Positions 1 through 7,618 of a stretch of 7,618 nt of DNA are shown here, piece by piece (the stretch's first letter is position 1; each line of letters starts with the position of its first letter). The stretch covers positions 1 to 7,618 of the forward strand of contig CANSES010000041.1 of the NCBI GenBank assembly GCA_947645965.1, read 5' to 3'. The stretch comes from an uncultured Enterorhabdus sp. GTDB taxonomy: Bacteria; Actinomycetota; Coriobacteriia; Coriobacteriales; Eggerthellaceae. The notes beneath the pieces are model-generated. The model searched no databases, was not told where the DNA came from, and saw only the letters and a program-made list of their open reading frames with translations. The position numbers were made by a program, and so were the translations under genes.

Positions 1-909
<909 letters not shown>

Positions 910-933
910 CCGGCCTTCCGGCCCGCGGCGACC

Positions 934-2775
934 ATGAGGCAGCGATTCGACTCCCGCGCCATCTTCGCGGCCGTAGCGGCCGTGGTCGCCGTGCTGGCCG
1001 TGGTGGTCATCGCCACGGGCCTGCACTACTTCTCCACCATCCACGAGCTGGTGGTGCAGGCCGACTCCATCATGCCCAACGACGAGGCCGAGGGCGCCGC
1101 CATCGTGCGGGTCACGGCCCGCATGGTGGCCATTCTGGTGGGGTCCATCCTGCTGGCCGTGGGCGCCATCGCCGCGCTTTTAGTGTACCGCAACCGCCGC
1201 GAGCGCCGCGGTGAGCGCTACGTGCAGAACATCTACCAGGTGATCGGCGCCAACATCGACACGGCCATCTTCATCGTGGACCGCGCCGACAACGTGGTGG
1301 AGGCGGTGTTCGAGAACATCCAGGACATCTTGGGGGTGCCGGCGACGAAGTTCTTCGCCGTCGACGACCTGTCTTCCAACGAGGCCTACGCGAAGGTGGC
1401 CGCCATCGTGCATTCCGGGGCGCCCGATGAGCGCCACACCTGGGAGTTCCAGTGTTTCAACAGCGCCTTCGGCCGCAACATGTGGCTGCGCATCACCAGC
1501 CAGCCGGTGCTGCTCGACGGCGACGAGAAGGTGATCTACTCGCTGGTGGACGTGACGGCGGACTACGATATCCGCCAGAAGCTCATGGACTCCGTGGCCG
1601 CCGCCGAGGAGGCGAACCGCGCTAAGAGCCATTTCCTCTCGTCGATGAGCCACGACATCCGCACGCCCATGAACGCCATCCTGGGCTTCTCCACCCTAAT
1701 CGACCGCGATGCGGAGAACCCGGAGGCGGTGCGGGAGTACAACCACAAGATCGCCACGTCGGGCCAGCATCTGCTGGGGCTGATCAACGACGTGCTGGAC
1801 ATGTCGAAGATCGAATCGGGCAAGACCACCCTGGCTGTGGCCGAGTTCCGCCTGCCCGAGGTGGTGGCCAGCGTGGAGGCCATGATGCGGTCCCAGACCA
1901 ACGCCAAGCACCAGACGTTCACCGTGGAGGTGACCGGGGTCACCCACGAGGTCCTGGTGGGCGACGAGGGCCGGCTGCGCCAGATTCTTATGAACGTGCT
2001 GTCCAACGCCATGAAGTACACCCCCGACGGCGGCAGCATCCTGTTTCGCATCGACGGGTCGCTCAAGCGCCGCGGCAGCCTGCAGCATCTGCGCATCATC
2101 GTGAAGGACACGGGCATCGGCATGTCGCCGGACTACCTGGCCACGATCTTCGACTCGTTCTCGCGGGAGGAGTCGAGCCTGACCAACAAGATCCAGGGCA
2201 CCGGCCTCGGCATGGCCATCACGAAGAACCTCGTCGATCTCATGGGCGGCACCATTACCGTGGAGAGCGCCCTGGGCGCCGGCTCCACCTTCATCATCGA
2301 TCTGGATTTCCCGCCGGCGGAGGAGTCGGCCGGAGCGGGAGTGGAAGGGGCGCCCGCGCCGGCGGAGGTGGACGCCGATGCGGCCTTGGGCGGCCGGCGC
2401 TTCCTGGTGGCCGAGGACAACGACCTGAACGCCGAGATCATCGCGGCCATTCTGGACATGCACGGGGCCACCTGCGAAATCGCCGAGAACGGACAGGTGG
2501 CGGTGGAGAAGTTCGCCGCCTCGCGGCCCGGGGCCTTCGACATGATCTTCATGGACGTGCAGATGCCGGTGATGAACGGGCACGAGGCGGCCCGGGCCAT
2601 CCGCGCCCTTGATCGGGAAGACGCGCGGGACATTCCCATCATCGCCATGACGGCCAACGCCTTCACCGAGGACGAGCGGGAGGCTTTGGCCGCGGGCATG
2701 AACGCGCACGTGGCCAAGCCCATCGATCTGAAGGCGCTGGCCCGCACCGTGGCGGGGCTGACCTACTGTTCGTGA
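934..2775 (+). CDS. Membrane-bound hybrid sensor histidine kinase (PAS-like, HisKA, HATPase_c, receiver)
   Basis: A 613-residue hybrid kinase that probably senses a signal at or in the membrane, autophosphorylates and passes phosphate to its own receiver. Two hydrophobic helices (about 9-31 and 64-85) flank a short external loop of ~32 residues. A PAS-like region covers about 97-217. The HisKA H-box is FLSSMSHDIRTPMNAILGF, with phospho-acceptor His240. The ATPase domain (about 340-459) shows the N-box with N358, the G1 box DTGIGM (392-397) and the G2 box GTGLGMAI (422-429). An Ala/Glu/Pro-rich linker leads to a receiver (about 488-608) with acidic pair E494/D495, phospho-acceptor D541 in MDVQMPVMNG, T573 and K595. 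There is no HPt domain and no partner regulator in the window, so its output is unknown. The ATG at 934 is the first possible start after the glmS stop in the same frame, but no clear Shine-Dalgarno precedes it. Its 3' end overlaps the convergent nnrD by 13 bp. The tiny external loop suggests membrane or cytoplasmic (PAS) sensing. Confidence 0.95.
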   Translation: MRQRFDSRAIFAAVAAVVAVLAVVVIATGLHYFSTIHELVVQADSIMPNDEAEGAAIVRVTARMVAILVGSILLAVGAIAALLVYRNRRERRGERYVQNIYQVIGANIDTAIFIVDRADNVVEAVFENIQDILGVPATKFFAVDDLSSNEAYAKVAAIVHSGAPDERHTWEFQCFNSAFGRNMWLRITSQPVLLDGDEKVIYSLVDVTADYDIRQKLMDSVAAAEEANRAKSHFLSSMSHDIRTPMNAILGFSTLIDRDAENPEAVREYNHKIATSGQHLLGLINDVLDMSKIESGKTTLAVAEFRLPEVVASVEAMMRSQTNAKHQTFTVEVTGVTHEVLVGDEGRLRQILMNVLSNAMKYTPDGGSILFRIDGSLKRRGSLQHLRIIVKDTGIGMSPDYLATIFDSFSREESSLTNKIQGTGLGMAITKNLVDLMGGTITVESALGAGSTFIIDLDFPPAEESAGAGVEGAPAPAEVDADAALGGRRFLVAEDNDLNAEIIAAILDMHGATCEIAENGQVAVEKFAASRPGAFDMIFMDVQMPVMNGHEAARAIRALDREDARDIPIIAMTANAFTEDEREALAAGMNAHVAKPIDLKALARTVAGLTYCS

Positions 2776-3680
2776 GCGGCGCCCGCGCCGGGCCGCGCCG
2801 TGAGGGCGCGCACGGCGGCGGGAAGGAAATCGGCCAGGTCGTCGGCGGTGACGCAGAGGGATGTGAGGGCCGTCTCGGCGGCGCGGCCGGCCTCGGCGTG
2901 GAGGGCGCAGCCGAGGGCCGCTCCGTCGACGGGGGCAAGGCCCTGGGCCAAAAGCGCACCGATGATGCCGGCGAGCACATCGCCGGTGCCGGCCTTCGCC
3001 AGGGCCGCCGTGCCGCGATCCATCACCTCGACTTCCCCCTGCATATCGGCAATATAGGTGCGCGGGCCCTTGAGGGCCACCGTGGCGCGGTAGGCCCGGG
3101 CCAGGGCCGCGGCCAGAGTGGGAGCGTCCCCATCGGGGGCCAACGACGCCGCCGCAGCCAGGCGCGCGGCCTCGCCGCCGTGGGGCGTGAGCAGAAGCGG
3201 GCGGCCCTCGGCGGCCCGCTCGGCCGCGAGCCGCAGGCCCGTGGGGCTGGCCAGCAGTCCCAGGGCGCCGCCGTCGACGAGCAGCGGGGCCTCCCAGGCG
3301 CGCAGGGTCTCCATGAGCAGGCCGGTGATCGGCGCGCTCTCGGCGGCGTCGAATCCGCAGCCGATGACGCAGGCCCGGGGATGGTCGTCGCCGCCGCGCG
3401 ACGGACGGCCCGGGTGCCAGGCGCGCCAGTCGCGCGCCACGAGGGAGGGGCGATGGCCCCGCACCGTGAGCAGGGTCTTCCCCGCGCAGAACACCTCGGT
3501 GTAGCCGGCCCCGGCGCGGGTGGCGCCGTCGGCGGCCAGGCAGGCGGCCCCGGGGTAGGCGGCCGAACCCGCGATGAGAAAGAGGTGGCCGCGGCGGTAC
3601 TTGTTAGTGTCGGCGGCGGGGAAGGGCAGCAGGGCCGCCAGGGAGGCGTTGGAGCGCGACGGCGCGACGGGTGCGGTCAT
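2763..3680 (-). CDS. nnrD: ADP/ATP-dependent NAD(P)H-hydrate dehydratase (YjeF C-terminal / CARKD family)
   Basis: The enzyme dehydrates the S-epimer of damaged, hydrated NADH or NADPH back to the working cofactor, using ADP (bacterial type) or ATP. It belongs to the ribokinase-like fold and acts in the cytoplasm. The 305-residue product shows the family motifs in order: KYRRGH (27-32), LIAGSAAYPGAA (35-46), RAGAGY (55-60), DGGAL (136-140, where many relatives have DADAL), LTPHGGEAARL (164-174), LKGPRTYIAD (203-212) and AKAGTGDVLAG (228-238) with catalytic Asp234. The frame stays open upstream to 3902, but the ATG at 3680 is chosen because AAGGAGG lies 5 nt before it and the family similarity begins just after it. 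The N-terminal epimerase domain (NnrE, YjeF_N), often fused in this family, is absent, so epimerisation must be encoded elsewhere. The gene converges on the kinase with a 13-bp overlap and diverges from the HdeD-like gene. Its product is very rich in alanine. Confidence 0.93.
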   Translation of the reverse strand: MTAPVAPSRSNASLAALLPFPAADTNKYRRGHLFLIAGSAAYPGAACLAADGATRAGAGYTEVFCAGKTLLTVRGHRPSLVARDWRAWHPGRPSRGGDDHPRACVIGCGFDAAESAPITGLLMETLRAWEAPLLVDGGALGLLASPTGLRLAAERAAEGRPLLLTPHGGEAARLAAAASLAPDGDAPTLAAALARAYRATVALKGPRTYIADMQGEVEVMDRGTAALAKAGTGDVLAGIIGALLAQGLAPVDGAALGCALHAEAGRAAETALTSLCVTADDLADFLPAAVRALTARPGAGAAHEQ

Positions 3681-3685
3681 AGGGG

Positions 3686-3692
3686 CCTCCTT
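3686..3692 (-). promoter_or_regulatory. Shine-Dalgarno site of nnrD
   Basis: On the minus strand this reads AAGGAGG, 5 nt before the ATG at 3680. It decides the start: the upstream in-frame ORF extension (to 3902) has no family similarity. The first three bases also lie in a possible CTTCG/CGAAG hairpin (3690-3694 with 3703-3707), which could partly hide the site. Confidence 0.85.
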
Positions 3693-3821
3693 CGGGCGGC
3701 GGCGAAGCGCGGGGTGCGGGGGACGGGGGCGGGTGCAGGCACCCCCCGCGGGCGGCACCGCTCGCCGGGACGATGCCCCGGCACCTTCCCCGCTTTCCGC
3801 CAACGCCCCGCTTACGGGGCG
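3690..3821 (-). other. Structured GC-rich leader of nnrD with four hairpins
   Basis: Four inverted repeats lie one after another upstream of nnrD. They are: CGCCCCG-CTTA-CGGGGCG (3804-3821, 7 bp), GCCGGG-N7-CCCGGC (3764-3782, 6 bp), GGGTG-CAGG-CACCC (3731-3744) extended by a GGG/CCC segment across a bulged C (from 3727 to 3747), and CTTCG-N8-CGAAG (3690-3707), which touches the ribosome binding site. Sequences are quoted as on the plus strand. None has a T-run, so they do not look like terminators. If transcription starts in the AT-rich island near 3890, the nnrD mRNA would have a ~200-nt leader containing all four. I do not recognise a known riboswitch. GC-rich DNA gives chance hairpins, so function is uncertain. 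Confidence 0.4.
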
Positions 3822-3880
3822 CAATCCAGTGAGCAACGAGGAGCTGACCTGCGATGCGGATGCGCGCCGCGCTTCTAGAA

Positions 3881-3901
3881 TGTATGCCGTCATAGTATAC
3901 A
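3881..3901. promoter_or_regulatory. AT-rich dyad TGTAT-N11-ATACA, candidate divergent promoter/operator
   Basis: The only AT-rich island in the divergent nnrD/hdeD-like intergenic region holds the inverted repeat TGTAT (3881-3885) and ATACA (3897-3901). Inside it, the minus strand reads TATACT (3899 to 3894), a 5/6 match to a sigma-70 -10 box pointing at nnrD. The plus strand reads TAGTAT (3893-3898) or TATACA (3896-3901), 4/6 matches pointing at the HdeD-like gene 26-34 nt ahead. No good -35 box is visible for either direction. A second small palindrome, TTCTAGAA, lies at 3873-3880. A shared promoter/operator is inferred from position and symmetry. Confidence 0.4.
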
Positions 3902-3910
3902 ACCAGGGTT

Positions 3911-3916
3911 AAGGAG
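3911..3916 (+). promoter_or_regulatory. Shine-Dalgarno site of the HdeD-like gene
   Basis: AAGGAG lies 10 nt before the ATG at 3927. It lies only 1 nt before an in-frame GTG at 3918, which would be too close, so the ATG is preferred as start. Confidence 0.75.
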
Positions 3917-3926
3917 CGTGGTAGCT

Positions 3927-4466
3927 ATGGATATCAAGACAGGACGCAATTGGGGGCTGTTCGCCGCAGGCATCGCCCTCGTGCTGATCGGATTCGTGTT
4001 GCTGATGGTGCCGGGGCTGACGCTGGTCGCCGTGGCGGCCATCGCCGGCTGTATGCTTCTGGCCGCGGGCATCGTGGACGGGTACGCCTACTTCAAGTAC
4101 CGCAAGGCCGAGGGCGTGACCGGCTGGGCTTTAGCCTACGCCATATGCGACGTTATCTTGGGCGTGCTGTTCATCGTGCATCCGCTGGTGTCGTCGGTGG
4201 TGATCCCCTGGGTGCTCGGCATCTTCGTGATGGCCTACGGCATCTTCGAGATCGTGGCGGCCATTCGCCTCGACCGCGACCTGCCCGGCTGGGGCTGGAT
4301 CCTGTTCACCGGCATCGCGTCGCTTCTGTGCGGCTTCGCCTTCATCGTGGCACCGGGCACCTTCGCGATGTTCCTCGGGTTCTTCCTCATGGTGCGCGGC
4401 GTGCAGATGGCCGTGTGGGGCGTCACCATGCCCCGCACCACCGTGCGCATCGTCCACAACCACTAG
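3927..4466 (+). CDS. HdeD/DUF308-family six-helix membrane protein
   Basis: A 179-residue, very hydrophobic protein with about six predicted membrane helices (roughly 8-28, 31-53, 65-85, 88-112, 121-142 and 144-167). Length, the paired-helix layout, and repeats of the type hydrophobic-VxPG (VPGLTLV at 28-34, VAPGTFA at 141-147) and W-x-LG-IFVMAYGIFEI fit the HdeD/DUF308 family. E. coli HdeD is linked to acid resistance, but for most members, including this one, the molecular role is unknown. Short charged loops (DGYAYFKYRK at 51-60, RLDRD at 114-118) separate the helix pairs. The start is the ATG preceded by AAGGAG; a GTG nine bases upstream is less likely. It is probably transcribed alone from the divergent region and stopped by the strong terminator at 4526-4554. 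No acid-stress partner is nearby, so calling it an acid-resistance gene would go too far. Confidence 0.85.
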   Translation: MDIKTGRNWGLFAAGIALVLIGFVLLMVPGLTLVAVAAIAGCMLLAAGIVDGYAYFKYRKAEGVTGWALAYAICDVILGVLFIVHPLVSSVVIPWVLGIFVMAYGIFEIVAAIRLDRDLPGWGWILFTGIASLLCGFAFIVAPGTFAMFLGFFLMVRGVQMAVWGVTMPRTTVRIVHNH

Positions 4467-4499
4467 GCGCGCTGCCGACCCGCGCGGCCGGCCGCCGCG

Positions 4500-4508
4500 T
4501 GGTACTAT
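4500..4508 (+). promoter_or_regulatory. Candidate extended -10 promoter for ligA
   Basis: TGG-TACTAT in an otherwise very GC-rich stretch has the TGn extension and the T-A...A-T positions of a -10 hexamer. No -35 box is seen, as expected for an extended -10 promoter. Transcription would start near 4514, upstream of the terminator hairpin at 4526-4554 and of the ligA start at 4572. Confidence 0.4.
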
Positions 4509-4525
4509 AGGCAATGCGAATGTTC

Positions 4526-4554
4526 GGGGCCCGGATTCGTCCGGGCCCCTTTTT
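4526..4554 (+). terminator. Strong intrinsic terminator upstream of ligA
   Basis: A perfect 10-bp stem GGGGCCCGGA / TCCGGGCCCC closed by a TTCG tetraloop is followed at once by five T. It lies 59 bp after the HdeD-like gene and ends 17 bp before the ligA start. It most simply terminates the HdeD-like transcript. Because a possible promoter lies just upstream, it may also act as an attenuator of ligA. Confidence 0.9.
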
Positions 4555-4556
4555 GA

Positions 4557-6686
<2,130 letters not shown>

Positions 6687-6693
6687 GGGCGGC

Positions 6694-6710
6694 GCGACCA
6701 TCGCGGTCGC
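6694..6710. repeat. Hairpin just after ligA
   Basis: GCGACC-ATCGC-GGTCGC forms a perfect 6-bp stem starting 7 nt after the ligA stop. The GGTC arm (6705-6708) could instead pair with GACC at 6712-6715, giving two exclusive folds. No T-run follows, so it is not called a terminator; it may help protect the ligA 3' end. Confidence 0.4.
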
Positions 6711-6727
6711 TGACCATATTAGTAAGT

Positions 6728-6752
6728 GAAACGCCCTTGACCGGGGCGTTTC
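6728..6752 (+). terminator. Probable terminator of ligA
   Basis: A 9-bp perfect stem GAAACGCCC / GGGCGTTTC with a 7-nt loop lies 41 nt after the ligA stop. The 3' arm itself carries TTTC, and the following CCTGTTGGT is only weakly T-rich, so efficiency may be modest. The stem reads GAAA...TTTC on both strands, so it could work in either direction. The remaining bases of the 6687-6906 intergenic region (about 6753-6870) show nothing I can identify. Confidence 0.6.
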
Positions 6753-6870
6753 CTGTTGGTCGTGAAGATGTTGCGGAAGCGTCATGAACGGCTTGCGAAT
6801 CTGAGGTGGCGAAGCTGCGAAGTGAACGTGGGCGGCTTGTCGGCATCTCGCGCGCCCCTTGTGGAGGGCC

Positions 6871-6899
6871 TTGGAATGGTCGCGGCCGTCTTTTAGACT
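6871..6899 (+). promoter_or_regulatory. Sigma-70-type promoter of the NlpC/P60 gene, apparently leaderless
   Basis: TTGGAA (6871-6876, 4/6 to TTGACA) and TAGACT (6894-6899, 4/6 to TATAAT, with the TAnnnT pattern) are separated by exactly 17 bp. The ATG at 6907 begins 7 nt after the -10 box, where transcription should start, and no Shine-Dalgarno lies before it. Together this suggests an mRNA that begins at or very near its start codon. Confidence 0.6.
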
Positions 6900-6906
6900 C
6901 GCCGTC

Positions 6907-7488
6907 ATGGTTATTTACAGAGACGTTTTCAAGCGGGCCCGCGCCTTGGCGCTCGCCTGCGCCCTTTCCGCCGCCGTCATGGTCCTGGCCCCCTGCGAGG
7001 CCCGCGCCGATGAGACGCCCGCGGAAAGCCCCTTCTCCCAGATCGGCACCTTTGCCGACGAGATCAAAGACTACGTGGGCTCGGTGGCCGATGCGGCCAA
7101 CGAGCGCGCCGCCGAGCGCGAGCGGGCCGGCCGTCGGGAAGCGGTGATCAACACGGCCATGGACCTGCGCGGGGTGCCCTACGTGTACGGCGGCACCACG
7201 CCGTCGGGCTTCGACTGCTCGGGATTCACTGGTTGGGTGTACGAGCAGGCCTTGGGTATCGAGCTGCCCCGCACGGCCGCCGAGCAGAGCGCCGTGGGCG
7301 AGGGCGTGTCCATGGACGAGCTCATGCCCGGCGACCTGCTGTTCTGGGGCTCGGGTTCCGGGGTCTACCACGTGGCCATCTACGTCGGGGACGGGGAGTA
7401 CATCCACGCCTCCACGGGGCGCGGGCAGATCGTGCGCCAGACCATGGAGTACTTCGTGCCCGACTTCGCCAAGCGCGTGATCGCCTAG
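6907..7488 (+). CDS. Secreted NlpC/P60-family peptidoglycan endopeptidase
   Basis: A 193-residue exported cysteine peptidase, expected to cut peptide stems of peptidoglycan during wall remodelling or cell separation. The N-terminus is a Sec signal peptide: basic residues R5, K9, R10 and R12, a hydrophobic core (13-28), and an AxA site at EARA-DE, so cleavage is likely after Ala34. A short charged helical linker (about 40-75) leads to the NlpC/P60 domain (about 76-190), with GVPYVYGGTTPSGFDCSGF carrying catalytic Cys104, then MPGDLLFW, HVAIYVGDGEYIHA with His155 and His167. All three catalytic positions are present. There is no LysM, SH3 or choline-binding module, so targeting is unclear and the enzyme is small for the family. 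The frame is open upstream to a TTG at 6859, but ATG 6907 is preferred because it gives a clean signal peptide and sits 7 nt after a -10 box. A canonical Shine-Dalgarno is absent. Confidence 0.92.
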   Translation: MVIYRDVFKRARALALACALSAAVMVLAPCEARADETPAESPFSQIGTFADEIKDYVGSVADAANERAAERERAGRREAVINTAMDLRGVPYVYGGTTPSGFDCSGFTGWVYEQALGIELPRTAAEQSAVGEGVSMDELMPGDLLFWGSGSGVYHVAIYVGDGEYIHASTGRGQIVRQTMEYFVPDFAKRVIA

Positions 7489-7503
7489 GGACTTCGCGGC
7501 ATT

Positions 7504-7523
7504 GGGGCGTTCTGCGGCGCCCC
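7504..7523 (+). terminator. Weak terminator candidate after the NlpC/P60 gene
   Basis: GGGGCG (7504-7509) pairs with CGCCCC (7518-7523) around an 8-nt loop, 15 nt after the stop codon. The tail (TGGCTCTCGCGGTCTC) has no T-run, so it may be a rho-dependent end, a processing site or a weak terminator. Confidence 0.4.
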
Positions 7524-7564
7524 TGGCTCTCGCGGTCTCTCCGGTCTTCACTGAACCTCGCTTC

Positions 7565-7618
7565 TGAACTGCACCCCAGTTCTTGGACGGGCTATTAAGA
7601 ACTAAGCAGCAAGGGACT
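7565..7618. mobile_element. Left end of a probable IS3-family (IS150-type) insertion sequence, cut by window edge
   Basis: From 7565 the sequence reads TGAACTGCACCCC followed by AGTTCTTGGAC (to 7588). It begins with TG, the usual IS3-family terminus, and resembles the IS150-type inverted repeat as I remember it (TGTACTGCACCC, then a short spacer and TTGGACG). Base composition drops sharply in A+T-poor surroundings (GGGCTATTAAGAACTAAGCAGC), as expected on crossing into foreign DNA. The transposase genes, right end and target duplication would all lie beyond the window, so orientation, completeness and activity cannot be judged. A relic of the end alone is also possible. Confidence 0.55.
7578..7603. 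repeat. Dyad AGTTCTT-N12-AAGAACT inside the presumed IS end
   Basis: AGTTCTT (7578-7584) and AAGAACT (7597-7603) are perfect inverted copies separated by 12 nt, overlapping the inner part of the presumed terminal repeat. It could be a transposase or repressor binding site, or an RNA hairpin limiting read-in transcription. Both are inferences. Confidence 0.45.

Noticed and set aside
3740..3800. Possible cobalamin riboswitch or T-box in the nnrD leader, from GGGGAAGGTGCC and GCGGTGCCGCC segments on the minus strand
   Set aside because: The conserved cores (GAATCC and GCCACTG for cobalamin, or the full T-box bulge) are not present, and nnrD is not an expected target of either.
2772..3878. A 368-codon plus-strand ORF opposite nnrD
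   Set aside because: Low-complexity Gly/Ala/Arg/Gln product without motifs; the minus strand carries the intact NnrD motif series and a good ribosome site.
3681..3902. N-terminal extension of nnrD to the upstream in-frame start at 3902
   Set aside because: The extension has no similarity to the family, is Arg/Pro-rich, and would ignore the AAGGAGG placed 5 nt before the ATG at 3680.
3880..3912. Short leader peptide MYAVIVYNQG before the HdeD-like gene
   Set aside because: No ribosome binding site, overlaps the presumed promoter, and nothing supports its translation.
6687..6906. c-di-AMP (ydaO-type) riboswitch, often found before actinobacterial wall hydrolases
   Set aside because: No recognisable conserved core was seen, and the promoter position next to the ATG leaves no room for a leader.
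6859..6906. Upstream TTG start for the NlpC/P60 gene
   Set aside because: It would add 16 residues ahead of a well-formed signal peptide, and would need transcription from upstream of the visible promoter.

Overview
The window is high-G+C bacterial DNA (about two-thirds G+C by eye), with dense genes and strong G/C preference at third codon positions. The mix of a Gram-positive-style exported NlpC/P60 hydrolase, a membrane hybrid histidine kinase of a type common in gut Coriobacteriia, and actinobacterial-looking promoter architecture suggests an actinobacterial relative such as Eggerthellaceae (Eggerthella, Gordonibacter or Adlercreutzia). This placement is inferred from gene style only; no 16S or marker comparison was possible.

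Layout from left to right. (1) The C-terminal half of glmS (glucosamine-6-phosphate synthase) enters from the left edge. (2) 24 bp later, on the same strand, comes an orphan hybrid sensor kinase with two membrane helices, a PAS-like region, HisKA, HATPase_c and a receiver domain. (3) Convergent to it, overlapping by 13 bp, is nnrD (NAD(P)H-hydrate dehydratase) on the minus strand. (4) A 246-bp divergent intergenic region holds several GC hairpins in the nnrD leader and an AT-rich dyad. It separates nnrD from (5) a six-helix HdeD/DUF308 membrane protein. (6) A strong intrinsic terminator, with an extended -10 promoter just upstream of it, leads into (7) a full-length ligA (NAD+-dependent DNA ligase). 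(8) A hairpin-rich 220-bp intergenic region ends in a promoter that appears to drive a leaderless mRNA for (9) a secreted NlpC/P60 peptidoglycan hydrolase. (10) The last ~54 bp look like the left end of an IS3-family (IS150-type) insertion sequence whose body lies outside the window.

The genes are mostly housekeeping: amino-sugar synthesis for the wall, repair of damaged NAD(P)H, DNA ligation and wall remodelling. NAD metabolism links nnrD (repairs hydrated NAD(P)H) and ligA (consumes NAD+), and wall metabolism links glmS and the NlpC/P60 protein, but nothing shows that they form one system. I found no CRISPR array, tRNA, rRNA, prophage or convincing new multi-gene system. The observations most worth checking are the leaderless hydrolase promoter, the promoter-then-terminator leader of ligA, the structured nnrD leader, the kinase placed between glmS and nnrD, and the IS end at the right edge.
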